A DNA stretch of 64,000 nt from Nocardioides sp. PD653-B2 (GCF_002117935.1 NZ_BDJE01000009.1:48778-112777), one strand, 5' to 3'; counted from the stretch's first letter, positions 1 through 8,209 are shown. Notes: a model not told the origin generated them from the sequence alone. Made by a program: numbers and translations.

Positions 1-772
1 TCATGTGGTTGAGGGCGAAGGCGTACGTCGTGAACGCGATCGCCGTCGGGAAGACGCCGAGGTAGACCACCCAGAGGATCGACGACGCGGGTGCGTCGTG
101 GGCCTGGTCGACGAGCTGGCCGAGGAACGGCAGGCAGACGAGCGTGCCGACCGTGCAGGCCAGCCAGACCACGTGGATCGCGGGAAGCCTGGCGACCAGG
201 GGCTTCTGGAGGATCAGGCTGATCGAGTAGACGACGGCCGAGACCAGGCACAGCACCACGCCGAGCACGTCGCTGCCGCCGTCGCCGTTGGAGATCGAGA
301 GGCTGATCAGCCCGACGCCGGCGAACGCGAGGGCCAGCCCGATGCCGAGGTAGAGCGTGAACCGCTCGTGGAGGAACGCCGCCGCCAGGAACGCGATCAG
401 CACCGGCGAGATCTGGATCAGCATCGCGGCGGTGCCGGCGTCGACCCGGCGCTCGCCCTCGTTGAGCGCGACGTTGTAGACCCCGAACCACAGCACGCCG
501 ATGGCGACGATCGACAGCCACTGGCGTCGGGTCGGGTGGGGGACGCCGCGGCTGAGCGCGACCACGCCGAGGCAGAGCGTGCCGACGAGCAGCCGGCCCA
601 GCGACAGCGCGCCCGGCGAGAAGTCCTCGCCGAGGTGGCGGATCGCGACGAACGCCGACGCCCAGAACACCAGCGTCACCGCGACCGCGGCCACCGGCAG
701 CCAGGTCGGCGGCGCGGTGGTCGGGCTGGTCTCGGGGCTGCTCGCCGCCGCGGGGGTCGTCGTACTCGTCAC
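1..772 (-). CDS. EamA/DMT-family transporter (3' end cut by the window edge)
   Basis: Reading the minus strand from a GTG at 772 gives an open frame of about 257 residues that runs off the window at base 1, so the C-terminus is missing. After a Thr/Pro/Ala-rich N-terminus of about 20 residues the protein is a series of hydrophobic helices, with the EamA-type stretches NVALNEGERRVDAGTAAML and PVLIAFLAAAFLHERFTLYL and a second repeat containing VYLGVFPTAIAFTTYAFALN. These fit the ten-helix drug/metabolite transporter fold, two EamA repeats, acting as an inner-membrane metabolite exporter. The substrate cannot be told. It lies downstream of regX3 on the same strand, 237 bases away, and is probably a separate transcript. 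The family call is firm; the start is the first plausible GTG. Confidence 0.85.
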   Translation of the reverse strand, partial: MTSTTTPAAASSPETSPTTAPPTWLPVAAVAVTLVFWASAFVAIRHLGEDFSPGALSLGRLLVGTLCLGVVALSRGVPHPTRRQWLSIVAIGVLWFGVYNVALNEGERRVDAGTAAMLIQISPVLIAFLAAAFLHERFTLYLGIGLALAFAGVGLISLSISNGDGGSDVLGVVLCLVSAVVYSISLILQKPLVARLPAIHVVWLACTVGTLVCLPFLGQLVDQAHDAPASSILWVVYLGVFPTAIAFTTYAFALNHM

Positions 773-877
773 CGCGTCAGCCTAGGGATCGCCGCCGACA
801 CCCGACACGCGGTTTTCGGACCTTCATGCGCGACTTCCCGCCAGTCCCGCCGGCCCCACCCCGGACGACCTCGGAGA

Positions 878-935
878 TCGATCTCGACACGGCCGTCGCC
901 GCTTCGTGCCTCAGCGGCGGGCCTGCTCGATCCGA
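878..935. repeat. degenerate intergenic repeat resembling the right arm of the 3636-3760 element
   Basis: The gap between the EamA gene and regX3 contains TCTCGACACGG, a short G+C-rich middle and CCTGCTCGAT. These occur in the same order and orientation as in the right arm of the element at 3636-3760 (GTCTCGACACGG ... CCTGCTCGACCA). The match is partial and no left arm is seen, so this may be a decayed copy. Confidence 0.3.
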
Positions 936-1009
936 CGACCCCACGCGCCGCGCTCGTTCCTCGCGCGTCGCTGGATCGTCGGCGCGCTGGATCTCTGAAC
1001 CCTTCGGGA

Positions 1010-1687
1010 TCAGAGGTCGAGCTTGTAGCCCAGCCCGCGCACGGTGACGAGGTACTTCGGCTCGCCCGGGTCGGGCTCGATCTTGGCCCGCAGCCGCTTC
1101 ACGTGGACGTCGAGGGTCTTGGTGTCGCCGACGTAGTCGGAGCCCCAGACCCGGTCGATCAGCTGCCCGCGGGTGAGCACCCGGCCGGGGTTGCGCAGGA
1201 ACATCTCGAGGAGCTCGAACTCCTTGAGCGGCAGCCGCTGGGCCTGGCCGTCGACCGTCACCACGTGCCGCTCGACGTCCATGCGCACCGGGCCGGCCTC
1301 GAGGGTCGGGGGTGCGAGGTCGGGCTCCTGGCCGCGCCGCAGGACGGCGCGGATCCGGGCGACGAGCTCACGCGGCGAGTACGGCTTCGTGACGTAGTCG
1401 TCGGCGCCCAGCTCGAGCCCGACCACCTTGTCGACCTCGTCGTCCTTGGCGCTCACCATGATCACCGGCACGCTCGACGTCTGCCGGATCTGGCGGCACA
1501 CCTCGGTGCCCGGCAGCCCGGGCAGCATCAGGTCGAGCAGCACGATGTCGGCGCCGTTGCGGTCGAACTCCGTGAGGGCGGCGTTGCCGTCCGCGGCGAT
1601 CGCGACCTCGAATCCTTCCTTGCGCAGCATGTACGCCAGAGCGTCGCTGTAGCTCTCTTCGTCCTCGACGACGAGTACGCGGGTCAT
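1010..1687 (-). CDS. regX3: two-component response regulator RegX3 (OmpR/PhoB family)
   Basis: A 225-residue OmpR-type regulator. The receiver domain (about 1-120) has the acidic pair VEDEE near the N-terminus, the phospho-accepting Asp52 in LLDLMLPG, Ser79 in MVSA and Lys101 in YVTKP. The C-terminal winged helix (about 130-225) has LPLKEFELLEMFL, the GRVLTRGQLIDRVWG turn and the terminal TVRGLGYKL. The ATG at 1687 overlaps the stop of senX3 by four bases (ATGA), so kinase and regulator are translationally coupled. By family knowledge the SenX3-RegX3 pair senses phosphate limitation through PhoU and the Pst transporter and activates phosphate-scavenging genes. phoU diverges just upstream, which supports this assignment over a generic OmpR regulator. 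Confidence 0.93.
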   Translation of the reverse strand: MTRVLVVEDEESYSDALAYMLRKEGFEVAIAADGNAALTEFDRNGADIVLLDLMLPGLPGTEVCRQIRQTSSVPVIMVSAKDDEVDKVVGLELGADDYVTKPYSPRELVARIRAVLRRGQEPDLAPPTLEAGPVRMDVERHVVTVDGQAQRLPLKEFELLEMFLRNPGRVLTRGQLIDRVWGSDYVGDTKTLDVHVKRLRAKIEPDPGEPKYLVTVRGLGYKLDL

Positions 1688-2829
1688 CGGCCTGCCTCCT
1701 GGTTGCTCCGGGCCGAGAAGTATCGGGGGAGCGTCAAGGTGAACGTAGACCCCTGACCCTCCACGGACCACACCCGGACTTCTCCGCCGTGGGTGGCCGC
1801 GACGTGCTTGACGATGGACAGACCGAGGCCGGTGCCACCGGTGGAACGGTGCCGGGCCGGGTCGACCCGGTAGAAGCGCTCGAAGATGCGGTCGATCTCC
1901 TGCGGCGGGATGCCGATGCCCTGGTCGACCACGGAGATCTCGACGGTGTCGTCGTCGGCCTTCGTGGAGACGAGGACCGTGGCGTCGCACTCGGAGTACG
2001 ACACCGCGTTCGCGATCAGGTTGGCGACCGCGGCGGTGACCTGCTCCTCGTTGCCGAACACCTCGAGATCGGGGGTGCCGCCGGTCACGATCGAGATCCG
2101 CTTCGAGTCGGCGTCGATGGCGCTGGTGTCGACGGCGACCGAGATGACGGCGTCGAGCGACACCGGCATCGGGGCCTCGAGCGGGTCATCGCCCTGCAGC
2201 CGCGACAGCTCGATCACCTGCTGCACCAGCCGGGAGAGCCGGTCGCTCTCGAGGAGCATCCGGTGGGAGAAGCGCTTCACGGCCTCGGGGTCGTCCGCGG
2301 CGTCGGACACCGCCTCGCTCAGCAGCCGGATGGCGCCGACGGGGGTCTTCAGTTCGTGGCTGACGTTGGCGACGAAGTCGCGGCGCACCGCCTCGACCCG
2401 CCGCTCGCGGGTGCGGTCCTCGACCAGCGCCAGCACCAGGCGCGAGCCCAGCGGCGCCACCCGGGCGGTGACGTGGCGCGACGGGACCCCCGGACGGCCC
2501 ATCAGCAGCTCGGTCTCACGGATCTGGCCGTCGCGGCGCACCTGGTGCACCAGGTCGGCGAGCTCGGTGGACAGCAGGGACGTGCCCCGCACCAGGCCCA
2601 TGGCGTACGCCGGCGCGGAGGCCTTCAGCACGACGTCGTCGTCACCGACGACCACCGCGCTGCTGCGCAGGATCGAGAGGACGGACGCGACGCCGGCCGG
2701 CAGCACCGGCTCCTCGACGGGGACGACGCTGTGCTGCTCGCGGTCGCTGACGTGCCACGCCAGCACCGCACCGCCCGCGACGACGGCTCCGATGAGCGCG
2801 GCGAGAAACGCCTGCGTCGTCGCATCCAC
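1684..2829 (-). CDS. senX3: phosphate-sensing sensor histidine kinase SenX3
   Basis: A 381-residue kinase. One N-terminal membrane helix (about 6-26, AFLAALIGAVVAGGAVLAW) is followed by a PAS-like region (about 45-140). The HisKA dimerisation domain has His158 in FVANVSHELKTP, and the HATPase domain has NLIANAVSYS (N box), DQGIGIPP (G1) and GGTGLGLSIVKH (G2). A single membrane anchor plus cytoplasmic PAS is the SenX3/PhoR layout of actinobacteria, in which the signal comes through PhoU rather than an external sensor domain. It is the first gene of the senX3-regX3 operon and diverges from phoU across a 120-base gap containing a PHO-box-like repeat. The start ATG at 2829 places the membrane segment correctly at the N-terminus. 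Confidence 0.93.
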   Translation of the reverse strand: MDATTQAFLAALIGAVVAGGAVLAWHVSDREQHSVVPVEEPVLPAGVASVLSILRSSAVVVGDDDVVLKASAPAYAMGLVRGTSLLSTELADLVHQVRRDGQIRETELLMGRPGVPSRHVTARVAPLGSRLVLALVEDRTRERRVEAVRRDFVANVSHELKTPVGAIRLLSEAVSDAADDPEAVKRFSHRMLLESDRLSRLVQQVIELSRLQGDDPLEAPMPVSLDAVISVAVDTSAIDADSKRISIVTGGTPDLEVFGNEEQVTAAVANLIANAVSYSECDATVLVSTKADDDTVEISVVDQGIGIPPQEIDRIFERFYRVDPARHRSTGGTGLGLSIVKHVAATHGGEVRVWSVEGQGSTFTLTLPRYFSARSNQEAGR

Positions 2830-2888
2830 ACCTGAATCGTACGAGCCAATTCATCGCGAGTTCGCCCAGCGGGCGGCGGCTTCCGGAT

Positions 2889-2910
2889 GTTCACTCGGCG
2901 TTCACGTCCT
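2889..2910 (+). promoter_or_regulatory. PHO-box-like direct repeat upstream of phoU
   Basis: Two adjacent 11-base units, GTTCACTCGGC and GTTCACGTCCT, form a direct repeat with the GTTCAC core and 11-base period known for actinobacterial PHO boxes (PhoP/RegX3 targets). The repeat lies just upstream of where a -35 would fall for the -10 TAGGCT at 2937. That position suits activation of phoU under phosphate limitation. It also lies in the shared gap with senX3 and could serve both directions. Confidence 0.6.
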
Positions 2911-2936
2911 CGCCCCGGCTGGTCACCTCGCCCACC

Positions 2937-2942
2937 TAGGCT
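2937..2942 (+). promoter_or_regulatory. phoU -10 element of a leaderless promoter
   Basis: TAGGCT is followed after 7 bases by the phoU ATG. This places transcription start at or next to the A of the start codon, and no Shine-Dalgarno sequence fits between. The arrangement is typical of leaderless actinobacterial mRNAs and supports the chosen start at 2950. Confidence 0.5.
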
Positions 2943-2949
2943 CCTGGGC

Positions 2950-3606
2950 ATGCGTGAGGCCTTCCATGAACAGCTCGACTCCATGTTCGACGACCTTGCC
3001 GACATCTGCGGCAGCGTCGAGACCGCCGTCCGGCTCGCGACGGAGGCGCTGCTGACCGGCGACGCCGGGATCGCCGAGAAGGTGATCAGCGCGGACGCCG
3101 ACATCGACCGCGCCCGGGAGCGGGTCGAGGACTCGGCGTTCCTGCTGCTCTCGCTGCAGCAGCCGGTCGCCAGCGACCTGCGCACCGTGGTCGCCGCGCT
3201 CCGCATGGTCAGCGAGCTGGAGCGGATGGGCGACCTCTCCGTGCACGTCGCCAAGATCGCCCGGCTGCGGGTGCCCAACCTCGCCGTCCCGGATGCGATC
3301 CGCCCGACCATCGAGCGGATGGCCGAGGTGGCCGAGGAGATGGTGGTCCGGGTCTCGAGGATCATCAAGGAGCGCGACATCGACGAGGCGCTCGCCCTCG
3401 TGAGCGCCGACGAGGAGATGGACCAGCTGCGTCGCACCAGCTTCGCCGAGCTGCTGTCCGCCGACTGGGACCACGGTGTCGAGGCGGCGGTCGACGTGGC
3501 CCTGCTGGGCCGCTACTACGAGCGGATCGCCGACCACGCCGTCTCGGTCGCCAACCGGGTCGTCTTCGTCGTCACCGGCGAGAACCCGGCCTCCGTCGAC
3601 GCCTAG
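2950..3606 (+). CDS. phoU: phosphate signalling protein PhoU
   Basis: A 218-residue all-helical protein with two PhoU repeats (about 1-105 and 110-215). It has the family signatures DLRTVVAALRMVSELERMGDLSVHVAKIA in part at about 80-108 and LLGRYYERIADHAVSVANRV near residues 177-196; both contain the E/D-rich metal-binding helix turns ERMGD and ERIADH. PhoU links phosphate flux through the Pst transporter to the SenX3 kinase, repressing the Pho response when phosphate is plentiful. It diverges from senX3-regX3 as in other actinobacteria. The start is the ATG at 2950; an in-frame start further upstream would cross the putative promoter and PHO box. Confidence 0.93.
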   Translation: MREAFHEQLDSMFDDLADICGSVETAVRLATEALLTGDAGIAEKVISADADIDRARERVEDSAFLLLSLQQPVASDLRTVVAALRMVSELERMGDLSVHVAKIARLRVPNLAVPDAIRPTIERMAEVAEEMVVRVSRIIKERDIDEALALVSADEEMDQLRRTSFAELLSADWDHGVEAAVDVALLGRYYERIADHAVSVANRVVFVVTGENPASVDA

Positions 3607-3635
3607 CGGAGACGCGTCAGCGGATCCGCTGATGG

Positions 3636-3760
3636 TGGTCGAGCGAGGCGCGCGACCGAGCCTGCGAGGACGCGACCGACGTGTCGAGACCCCGGAAAGC
3701 CAAGGTACGACGGTGGGCTGCGGGGGTCTCGACACGGTTGCTGCGCAACCTGCTCGACCA
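3636..3760. repeat. REP-like intergenic palindromic element
   Basis: The gap between phoU and gpmA holds a 125-base element with terminal inverted repeats TGGTCGAGC (3636) and GCTCGACCA (ending 3760). Internal inverted repeats are GTGTCGAGACCCC (3681-3693) and GGGGTCTCGACAC (3723-3735). The left half also has G+C-rich direct repetition. Both flanking genes end here (convergent), so it could act as a terminator, but its composite structure looks like a dispersed REP or miniature element. Confidence 0.6.
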
Positions 3761-3774
3761 ACGGAGGGGCTTGT

Positions 3775-4518
3775 TCAGCGACCTTGGTTCGCGACGGCCG
3801 CAGCCGCCTCGGCGGCCGCCTCGGGGTCGAGGTAGCGCCCGCCCGCGACGGTGGGGGTCATCGTGTCGTCGAGCTCGTAGACCAGCGGCATGCCGGTCGG
3901 GATGTTCAGCCCGGCGATGTCCTCGTCGCTGATCTCGTCGAGGTGCTTCACGATCGCGCGCAGGCTGTTGCCGTGGGCGGCGATCAGCACCGTCTTGCCG
4001 GAGCGCAGGTCGGGCACGATGCCGGACTCCCAGTAGGGCAGCATCCGCGCGATGACGTCCTTGAGGCACTCGGTGCGGGGCATCTCGTCGCCGAGGTCGG
4101 CGTAGCGCGGGTCTCCGACCTGGGAGAACTCCGAGTCGTCGTCGAGGGGCGGCGGTGGCACGTCGAACGAGCGGCGCCAGAGCATGAACTGCTCCTCGCC
4201 GTACTCCTCGAGCGTCTGCTTCTTGTCCTTGCCCTGCAGCGCCCCGTAGTGGCGCTCGTTGAGCCGCCACGACCGGCGGACCGGGATCCAGTGGCGGTCG
4301 GCCTCGTCGAGGGCGAGGTACGCCGTGTTGATCGCGCGGCGCTGGACCGAGGTGTGCACGACGTCGGGGAGCACGCCGGCCTCGCGCAGCAGCTGGCCGC
4401 CGCGGGTCGCCTCGGCCTCGCCCTTCTCGGTCAGGGCGACGTCGACCCAGCCGGTGAAGAGGTTCTTGGCATTCCACTCGCTCTCGCCGTGGCGGAGCAG
4501 GATGAGCGTGTGGGACAT
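3775..4518 (-). CDS. gpmA: 2,3-bisphosphoglycerate-dependent phosphoglycerate mutase
   Basis: A 247-residue cytosolic glycolytic enzyme that interconverts 3- and 2-phosphoglycerate. The N-terminus has [12 protein letters not shown] with the phosphohistidine RHG motif, then NLFTGWVD and [14 protein letters not shown]. The second catalytic His is in [18 protein letters not shown]. The length matches the dPGM family, and RHYGALQG is a dPGM signature that separates it from generic histidine phosphatases. The C-terminus is an Ala/Glu-rich tail. The ATG at 4518 lies two bases after the stop of the lipoprotein gene, with GGAG inside that stop region as Shine-Dalgarno, so the two are probably cotranscribed. 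Confidence 0.95.
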   Translation of the reverse strand: MSHTLILLRHGESEWNAKNLFTGWVDVALTEKGEAEATRGGQLLREAGVLPDVVHTSVQRRAINTAYLALDEADRHWIPVRRSWRLNERHYGALQGKDKKQTLEEYGEEQFMLWRRSFDVPPPPLDDDSEFSQVGDPRYADLGDEMPRTECLKDVIARMLPYWESGIVPDLRSGKTVLIAAHGNSLRAIVKHLDEISDEDIAGLNIPTGMPLVYELDDTMTPTVAGGRYLDPEAAAEAAAAVANQGR

Positions 4519-4520
4519 GG

Positions 4521-5078
4521 TCACTCCTGCTCGGGTGCGCCGGTCTCGTCGCACTGGTCGTCGCCGGCGGGCGTCGGCGCGTCGGACGCCCCGTCGGACG
4601 CGGAGGTGTCGAGGCCCTCGTAGGGGCCGCAGTCGGTGACGGTCGGGACCTGCATGTCCACGGACTCCCCGTCGCCGAAGGTGATCGTGACGTTGACGAA
4701 GTCGCCGGCCCCGAGCTCGCCGGTCACCGGGATCCCGCCCTCGGTCGCGAGGTTGACCAGCGCGCCGGGGGCGATCTCGATCGGGTCGAAGTCGCCGACC
4801 TCGAGCGCGCTGTCGTCGCCGGCACCGGCGAGCGACTCGACGGTCGCCGGCTCGTCGGTCGAGTTGTTGGCGAAGGACGCGACGAAGGTGCCCGAGCCCT
4901 CCTGGGCGGAGACGATCACCGCGTTGAGCACGTCGACGGAGGCGTCGCGGTCGTTGACGCCGTTGCCGGGCGTGTAGACGCGGTCGGTCGCGTAGCCGAA
5001 ACCGCACGAGGAGAGCGTGGTCGCGAGCACGGCGGCTCCCACGGCGGCGAGCAAGCGAGCGGGCGGGCGGAGCTGCAT
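4521..5078 (-). CDS. putative lipoprotein of unknown function, upstream of gpmA
   Basis: A 185-residue secreted protein with a basic N-terminus, a hydrophobic core ([14 protein letters not shown]) and the lipobox LSSC, so Cys25 is the likely lipidated residue after signal peptidase II cleavage. The mature part begins with [31 protein letters not shown], here split as [15 protein letters not shown] and [14 protein letters not shown]; this pattern is common in actinobacterial DUF461/PCuAC-like lipoproteins found in the same place next to gpm or phoU. The C-terminus is acidic and of low complexity. No metal-binding Met/His motif of true PCuAC proteins is visible, so I assign no function. The ATG at 5078 is preceded at good spacing by GAAGG; an in-frame GTG at 5093 is an alternative. 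Confidence 0.75.
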   Translation of the reverse strand: MQLRPPARLLAAVGAAVLATTLSSCGFGYATDRVYTPGNGVNDRDASVDVLNAVIVSAQEGSGTFVASFANNSTDEPATVESLAGAGDDSALEVGDFDPIEIAPGALVNLATEGGIPVTGELGAGDFVNVTITFGDGESVDMQVPTVTDCGPYEGLDTSASDGASDAPTPAGDDQCDETGAPEQE

Positions 5079-5179
5079 CTTGATGGCCTTCACGAGTCGT
5101 CTTCGGCAGGTGGCGCCCACAGCCTAGCGTCCGTCACCGGGGGGTCGACGCACGCCCGGAGGGGCGGATCATCTGCCCG

Positions 5180-6031
5180 TCACCTGCTGAGCCCGACCGC
5201 GTTCCCGACCACCAGCAGGCCGACCACGTCGAGCACGGTCCAGGCGAGCGCGAGCACCAGCAGGCGGGTCGCGCCGATCTTCAGCGCGAGGCGCAGCGAC
5301 AGGTGCCGGTAGCCGTCTTCGTGGTCGGCCACCAGGCCCGGCAGCGCGCTCAGGACGTGCACGCCGATGCCGAGCAGCGCGGCCAGCACCACCATGGCGA
5401 CCTGCGGCGGGTTGCCGGTCGCCTCGCCGCCCCACCCGCCGTACGACAGGAAGGCGGGGTAGAGCGCGAACGCCGCCGCCCAGGTCACCCACGACAGCAG
5501 GCCGCGTCGCAGCACCACGTTGCCGACCAGCCCGATGCCCAGCGACGCGAGGTAGAGACAGCCCGCGGTGACGCCGTTCGAGACCGCCAGCGGGACGACG
5601 AGCAGCACCGCGCAGATGAGCGCGAACCACGCGGTACCCGGATCGAGGTAGCCGTCGGCGATCGGCTTGCCGCTCGGCAGCCGACGCTCGTCGCGGCGTC
5701 GGTCCATCAGGTCGTTGTGCCAGCCCAGGATCGCCTGGCCCACCAGCACGGTGGCGAACACCAGCGCCACCTCGCGGCCCGCGCGACCGCTGATCGCGGC
5801 CGCGACGGCGAGGCCGACGGCCGTGATCAGCGCCTGCCGTGGATGTGCCGCACGCAGCAGGAGGACCGGGGTCGTGTGGGCGAGGACACGGCGCCGCTCG
5901 GGCCGCCGGCGGGCCGCGGCCGGGGCCGCCGCAACCGGCTCGGGGGACGGCTCGGCTGCCACCTCGTCGGACGGCGTCGGAGGGGTGCCGCCGACGTCCG
6001 GTTTCTTGCGGCGGCGCAGGGTCGGCGACAT
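5180..6031 (-). CDS. UbiA-family prenyltransferase (membrane)
   Basis: A 283-residue membrane protein. About 50 N-terminal residues are basic and then Pro/Ala-rich; the rest is hydrophobic helices. The first aspartate motif is HNDLMDRRRDERR, with Asn106, Asp107, Asp110 and Asp114 fitting NDxxDxxxD, and the second acidic motif is VADHEDGYRHL near residues 235-245. These coordinate Mg2+-prenyl diphosphate in UbiA enzymes. The exact acceptor is not readable: the protein is shorter and less conserved than MenA, and actinobacterial UbiA-like proteins act on quinones, haem O, decaprenyl-phosphate ribose or other lipids. It is divergent from carD. The ATG at 6031 was preferred because upstream in-frame sequence runs into the carD promoter. 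Confidence 0.8.
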   Translation of the reverse strand: MSPTLRRRKKPDVGGTPPTPSDEVAAEPSPEPVAAAPAAARRRPERRRVLAHTTPVLLLRAAHPRQALITAVGLAVAAAISGRAGREVALVFATVLVGQAILGWHNDLMDRRRDERRLPSGKPIADGYLDPGTAWFALICAVLLVVPLAVSNGVTAGCLYLASLGIGLVGNVVLRRGLLSWVTWAAAFALYPAFLSYGGWGGEATGNPPQVAMVVLAALLGIGVHVLSALPGLVADHEDGYRHLSLRLALKIGATRLLVLALAWTVLDVVGLLVVGNAVGLSR

Positions 6032-6199
6032 ACCCCGCAGTATCAGCGAGATATCTCGCCGGGGAGGGCATTCGGCGCGACCGGTGGGTCGCGCCGGCAG
6101 CCCCACGGGGGGCCGCCACCACACGACAGGCGATTCTGTCAAGCCCGCATTGTGCCCCTGACCTGCGCAAACGTCGGAGAGGCCGCTTCGAACGCGTGT

Positions 6200-6205
6200 T
6201 AGAAT
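6200..6205 (+). promoter_or_regulatory. carD -10 element
   Basis: TAGAAT is a good principal-sigma -10 located 27 bases before the carD ATG. It is followed by a Shine-Dalgarno-like AGGAAGGGG starting near 6214. I see no convincing -35, which is common for RbpA/CarD-dependent actinobacterial promoters. Confidence 0.5.
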
Positions 6206-6232
6206 GGCCTCCTAGGAAGGGGTACCTGACAT

Positions 6233-6718
6233 ATGACTTTCACCGTCGGCGAAACGGTTGTTTACCCGAATCACGGAGCCGCTGTCATCGAAGACATCGA
6301 GATGCGGACCATCAAGGGGGAGGACCGGCAGTACCTCGTCCTGCGCATCGTCGCCCAGCAGGACCTGGTAGTCCGGGTCCCCGCCTGCAACCTCGATCTG
6401 GTCGGGGTTCGCGACGTCGTCGACAAGGAGGGCCTCGACCGCGTGTTCGACGTCCTGCGTGCCGCGCACGTGGAGGAGCCGACCAACTGGTCGCGCCGTT
6501 ACAAGGCCAACCTCGAGAAGCTGCACAGCGGCGACGTCATGAAGGTGGCCGAGGTCGTCCGCGACCTGTGGCGCCGTGAGCGCGACCGGGGTCTGTCCGC
6601 CGGTGAGAAGCGGATGCTGGCCAAGGCCCGGCATATCCTCGTCTCCGAGCTGGCGCTGGCCGAGCACACCAACGAGGACAAGGCTGAGGCCATCCTCGAC
6701 GAGGTCCTCGCTTCCTGA
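6233..6718 (+). CDS. carD: CarD-family transcriptional regulator
   Basis: A 161-residue essential-type RNA polymerase-binding protein. The N-terminal Tudor-like RNAP-interaction domain (about 1-65) starts with [21 protein letters not shown] and contains [17 protein letters not shown]. The C-terminal helical DNA-binding domain (about 70-160) has the conserved [17 protein letters not shown], where the Trp is the residue that wedges at the -10 upstream edge, followed by [15 protein letters not shown]. CarD binds the beta subunit and stabilises open complexes at rRNA and many housekeeping promoters. Length and sequence are typical. It is followed by a strong intrinsic terminator, so it is probably monocistronic. 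Confidence 0.96.
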   Translation: MTFTVGETVVYPNHGAAVIEDIEMRTIKGEDRQYLVLRIVAQQDLVVRVPACNLDLVGVRDVVDKEGLDRVFDVLRAAHVEEPTNWSRRYKANLEKLHSGDVMKVAEVVRDLWRRERDRGLSAGEKRMLAKARHILVSELALAEHTNEDKAEAILDEVLAS

Positions 6719-6740
6719 GCGACTGACTTCCACCGACACC

Positions 6741-6774
6741 CGCGAGGCCCCCGGAGCGATCCGGGGGCCTCGCG
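6741..6774 (+). terminator. intrinsic terminator of carD
   Basis: A perfect 15-bp stem, CGCGAGGCCCCCGGA paired with its complement, closes the GNRA-type tetraloop GCGA. It ends 22 bases after the carD stop region and is followed by only ATTTC, i.e. a weak U-tract typical of actinobacteria. Confidence 0.85.
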
Positions 6775-6796
6775 CATTTCCGCGTAGGGTCGGACC

Positions 6797-7390
6797 GTGG
6801 ACTACGGCGACGAGGACGAGGCACCCCCCGCGCTCGGCTCGGTGGTCGAGCAGGACCGCGGGACCTTGCCGTTCGAGCTGATCCACGGAGAGGGACTGGT
6901 CGCCTGCGCCGCCTGGGCGCTCGGGGCGGCGGGGGTCACTCCGGTCGACACCGGCACCCCCTGGGAGGCGCTGGTCGAAGCGGCGGAGCCGTTCGTGCTG
7001 CACGACGCGCTCTGCCCGATGACGCCCCCGGACTTCATCGCGGCCTGCCTCGCGCGGGCCCTCGACCACGCGTGCGTCGTGGTCGGGGTCCGGCCGGTGA
7101 CCGACACGGTGAAGGCCGTGGCCGACGGGCTGGTCGGCGCGACCGTGGACCGTGCGTCCCTGGTCGCGGTCGCCTCCCCGGTGGTGCTGCCACCGGCGGT
7201 CGTCGCCGCCCTCGACGGGCTGCCGTCCTCCGACTTCGTCGAGCTCGTGGCGGCGCTGCGCGGCCGCTTCCCGGTCGAGCTCGTCGAGGCGCCACCCGAG
7301 GGCCGCCGGGTCGGCTCGGTGGACGACGTACGGGTGCTCGAGGCGCTCACCGCAGGCGGTCGACCAGCTCCAGGTCCTCGGCGAACGTGA
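6797..7390 (+). CDS. IspD-like protein lacking the N-terminal CTP-binding loop
   Basis: A 197-residue protein starting at a GTG that sits six bases after TAGGGT, a leaderless arrangement. Its middle and end resemble the C-terminal two thirds of Isp[16 protein letters not shown] parallels the IspD stretch [19 protein letters not shown] parallels [23 protein letters not shown] parallels VDR..L.AVQTPQ, and the C-terminus [12 protein letters not shown] parallels the final D-L-x-L-A-E segment. The N-terminal AAGxGxR nucleotide loop of true cytidylyltransferases is absent, so it is unlikely to be an active IspD. It converges on the real ispD and overlaps its 3' end by 44 bases. Function unknown; it might be a decayed or regulatory paralogue. 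Confidence 0.7.
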   Translation: MDYGDEDEAPPALGSVVEQDRGTLPFELIHGEGLVACAAWALGAAGVTPVDTGTPWEALVEAAEPFVLHDALCPMTPPDFIAACLARALDHACVVVGVRPVTDTVKAVADGLVGATVDRASLVAVASPVVLPPAVVAALDGLPSSDFVELVAALRGRFPVELVEAPPEGRRVGSVDDVRVLEALTAGGRPAPGPRRT

Positions 7391-8018
7391 TCTTGAGGTT
7401 CTGCGGCGTGCTCGGCACCGCCGCGACCGCCAGGTCCGTGTAGCGGGCCAGGCAGGCGGCGGTGTCCGTGCCGTCGAAGCCGTCGGCGTCGGCCCGGGTG
7501 TAGGCCGCGAGCAGCTCGGGCGCGCGGAAGGCCTGCGGGGTCTGCACGCCGTCGAGCTCGGGCGGCAACCGCCGCCCGTCGAGCGCGATCAGGCCGGGGA
7601 GGTGGACCACCGGGATGGCGCCGCCGTGCGCCCGGGCCGTCTCGATGGTGCGCGCGAACAGCTCCCGGCCGGCGAGCGGTCGCGCGCCGTCGTGGATCGC
7701 GACCACGTCGATCTCGCCGGACCTGATCTCCGGAGCCAGGGCGCGCAGCGCGTTCCACTCCGAGCCGTGCCGGGTGGCGCCGCCGTCGACGACGCCCACC
7801 TCCCGGTCGCCGAGGTGGGGCACCAGGGCCGCCGCGACCAGGTCCTGCTCGCCGGGGCGGACCACGACCAGGACCCGCCGTACGTCGGGGAGCGCGAGCG
7901 CGTCGCGCACCGACCAGACGAGCACCGGGGCGTCGCCGAGCGGGAGCAGGACCTTGTTGGTGCCGGCCCCGACGCGCGTGCCGGAGCCCGCGGCGAGGAT
8001 GACGACGGCGGCGGGCAC
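7347..8018 (-). CDS. ispD: 2-C-methyl-D-erythritol 4-phosphate cytidylyltransferase
   Basis: A 223-residue enzyme of the MEP isoprenoid pathway that makes CDP-methylerythritol from MEP and CTP. The N-terminal CTP-binding signature is [13 protein letters not shown] with Lys in NKVLLPLG. Other conserved parts are [25 protein letters not shown] (substrate-binding Asp/Arg), GVQTPQAF and [15 protein letters not shown] at the C-terminus. Length is typical. In mycobacteria and streptomycetes ispD directly follows carD on the same strand; here it lies on the opposite strand, separated by an IspD-like gene that converges on it. ispF is nearby on the same strand, with nirD between on the other strand. 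Confidence 0.95.
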   Translation of the reverse strand: MPAAVVILAAGSGTRVGAGTNKVLLPLGDAPVLVWSVRDALALPDVRRVLVVVRPGEQDLVAAALVPHLGDREVGVVDGGATRHGSEWNALRALAPEIRSGEIDVVAIHDGARPLAGRELFARTIETARAHGGAIPVVHLPGLIALDGRRLPPELDGVQTPQAFRAPELLAAYTRADADGFDGTDTAACLARYTDLAVAAVPSTPQNLKITFAEDLELVDRLR

Positions 8019-8173
8019 GCCCGGAGTCTACGAAGTCGACCGCCCGACGTCGGCGTCCGCGCACCGGATCGGGTCGTCACGAGGGGCGGGCAGGTGTTTT
8101 CACGCTTGTTACACGACGAAACAGGGCCTCAACACCACGACTCTACGTTCGTCGGACCAGGAAGGGGGCCTCG

Positions 8174-8209
8174 ATGGCACCTGTGGCGCCGGCGGAGCCA
8201 CGCCCATGA
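8174..8209 (+). CDS. 11-codon leader ORF overlapping the nirD start
   Basis: The strong Shine-Dalgarno AGGAAGGGGG is spaced for the ATG at 8174, not for the nirD ATG at 8206. That ATG opens an 11-codon frame ([11 protein letters not shown]) whose TGA overlaps the nirD start as ATGA. This looks like a coupling leader peptide. Alternatively it reflects a single-base indel that moved the true nirD start out of frame. Confidence 0.4.
   Translation: MAPVAPAEPRP

Noticed and set aside
5..1756. A long plus-strand frame over the EamA and regX3 genes
   Set aside because: Both minus-strand genes have clear family motifs; the plus frame has none.
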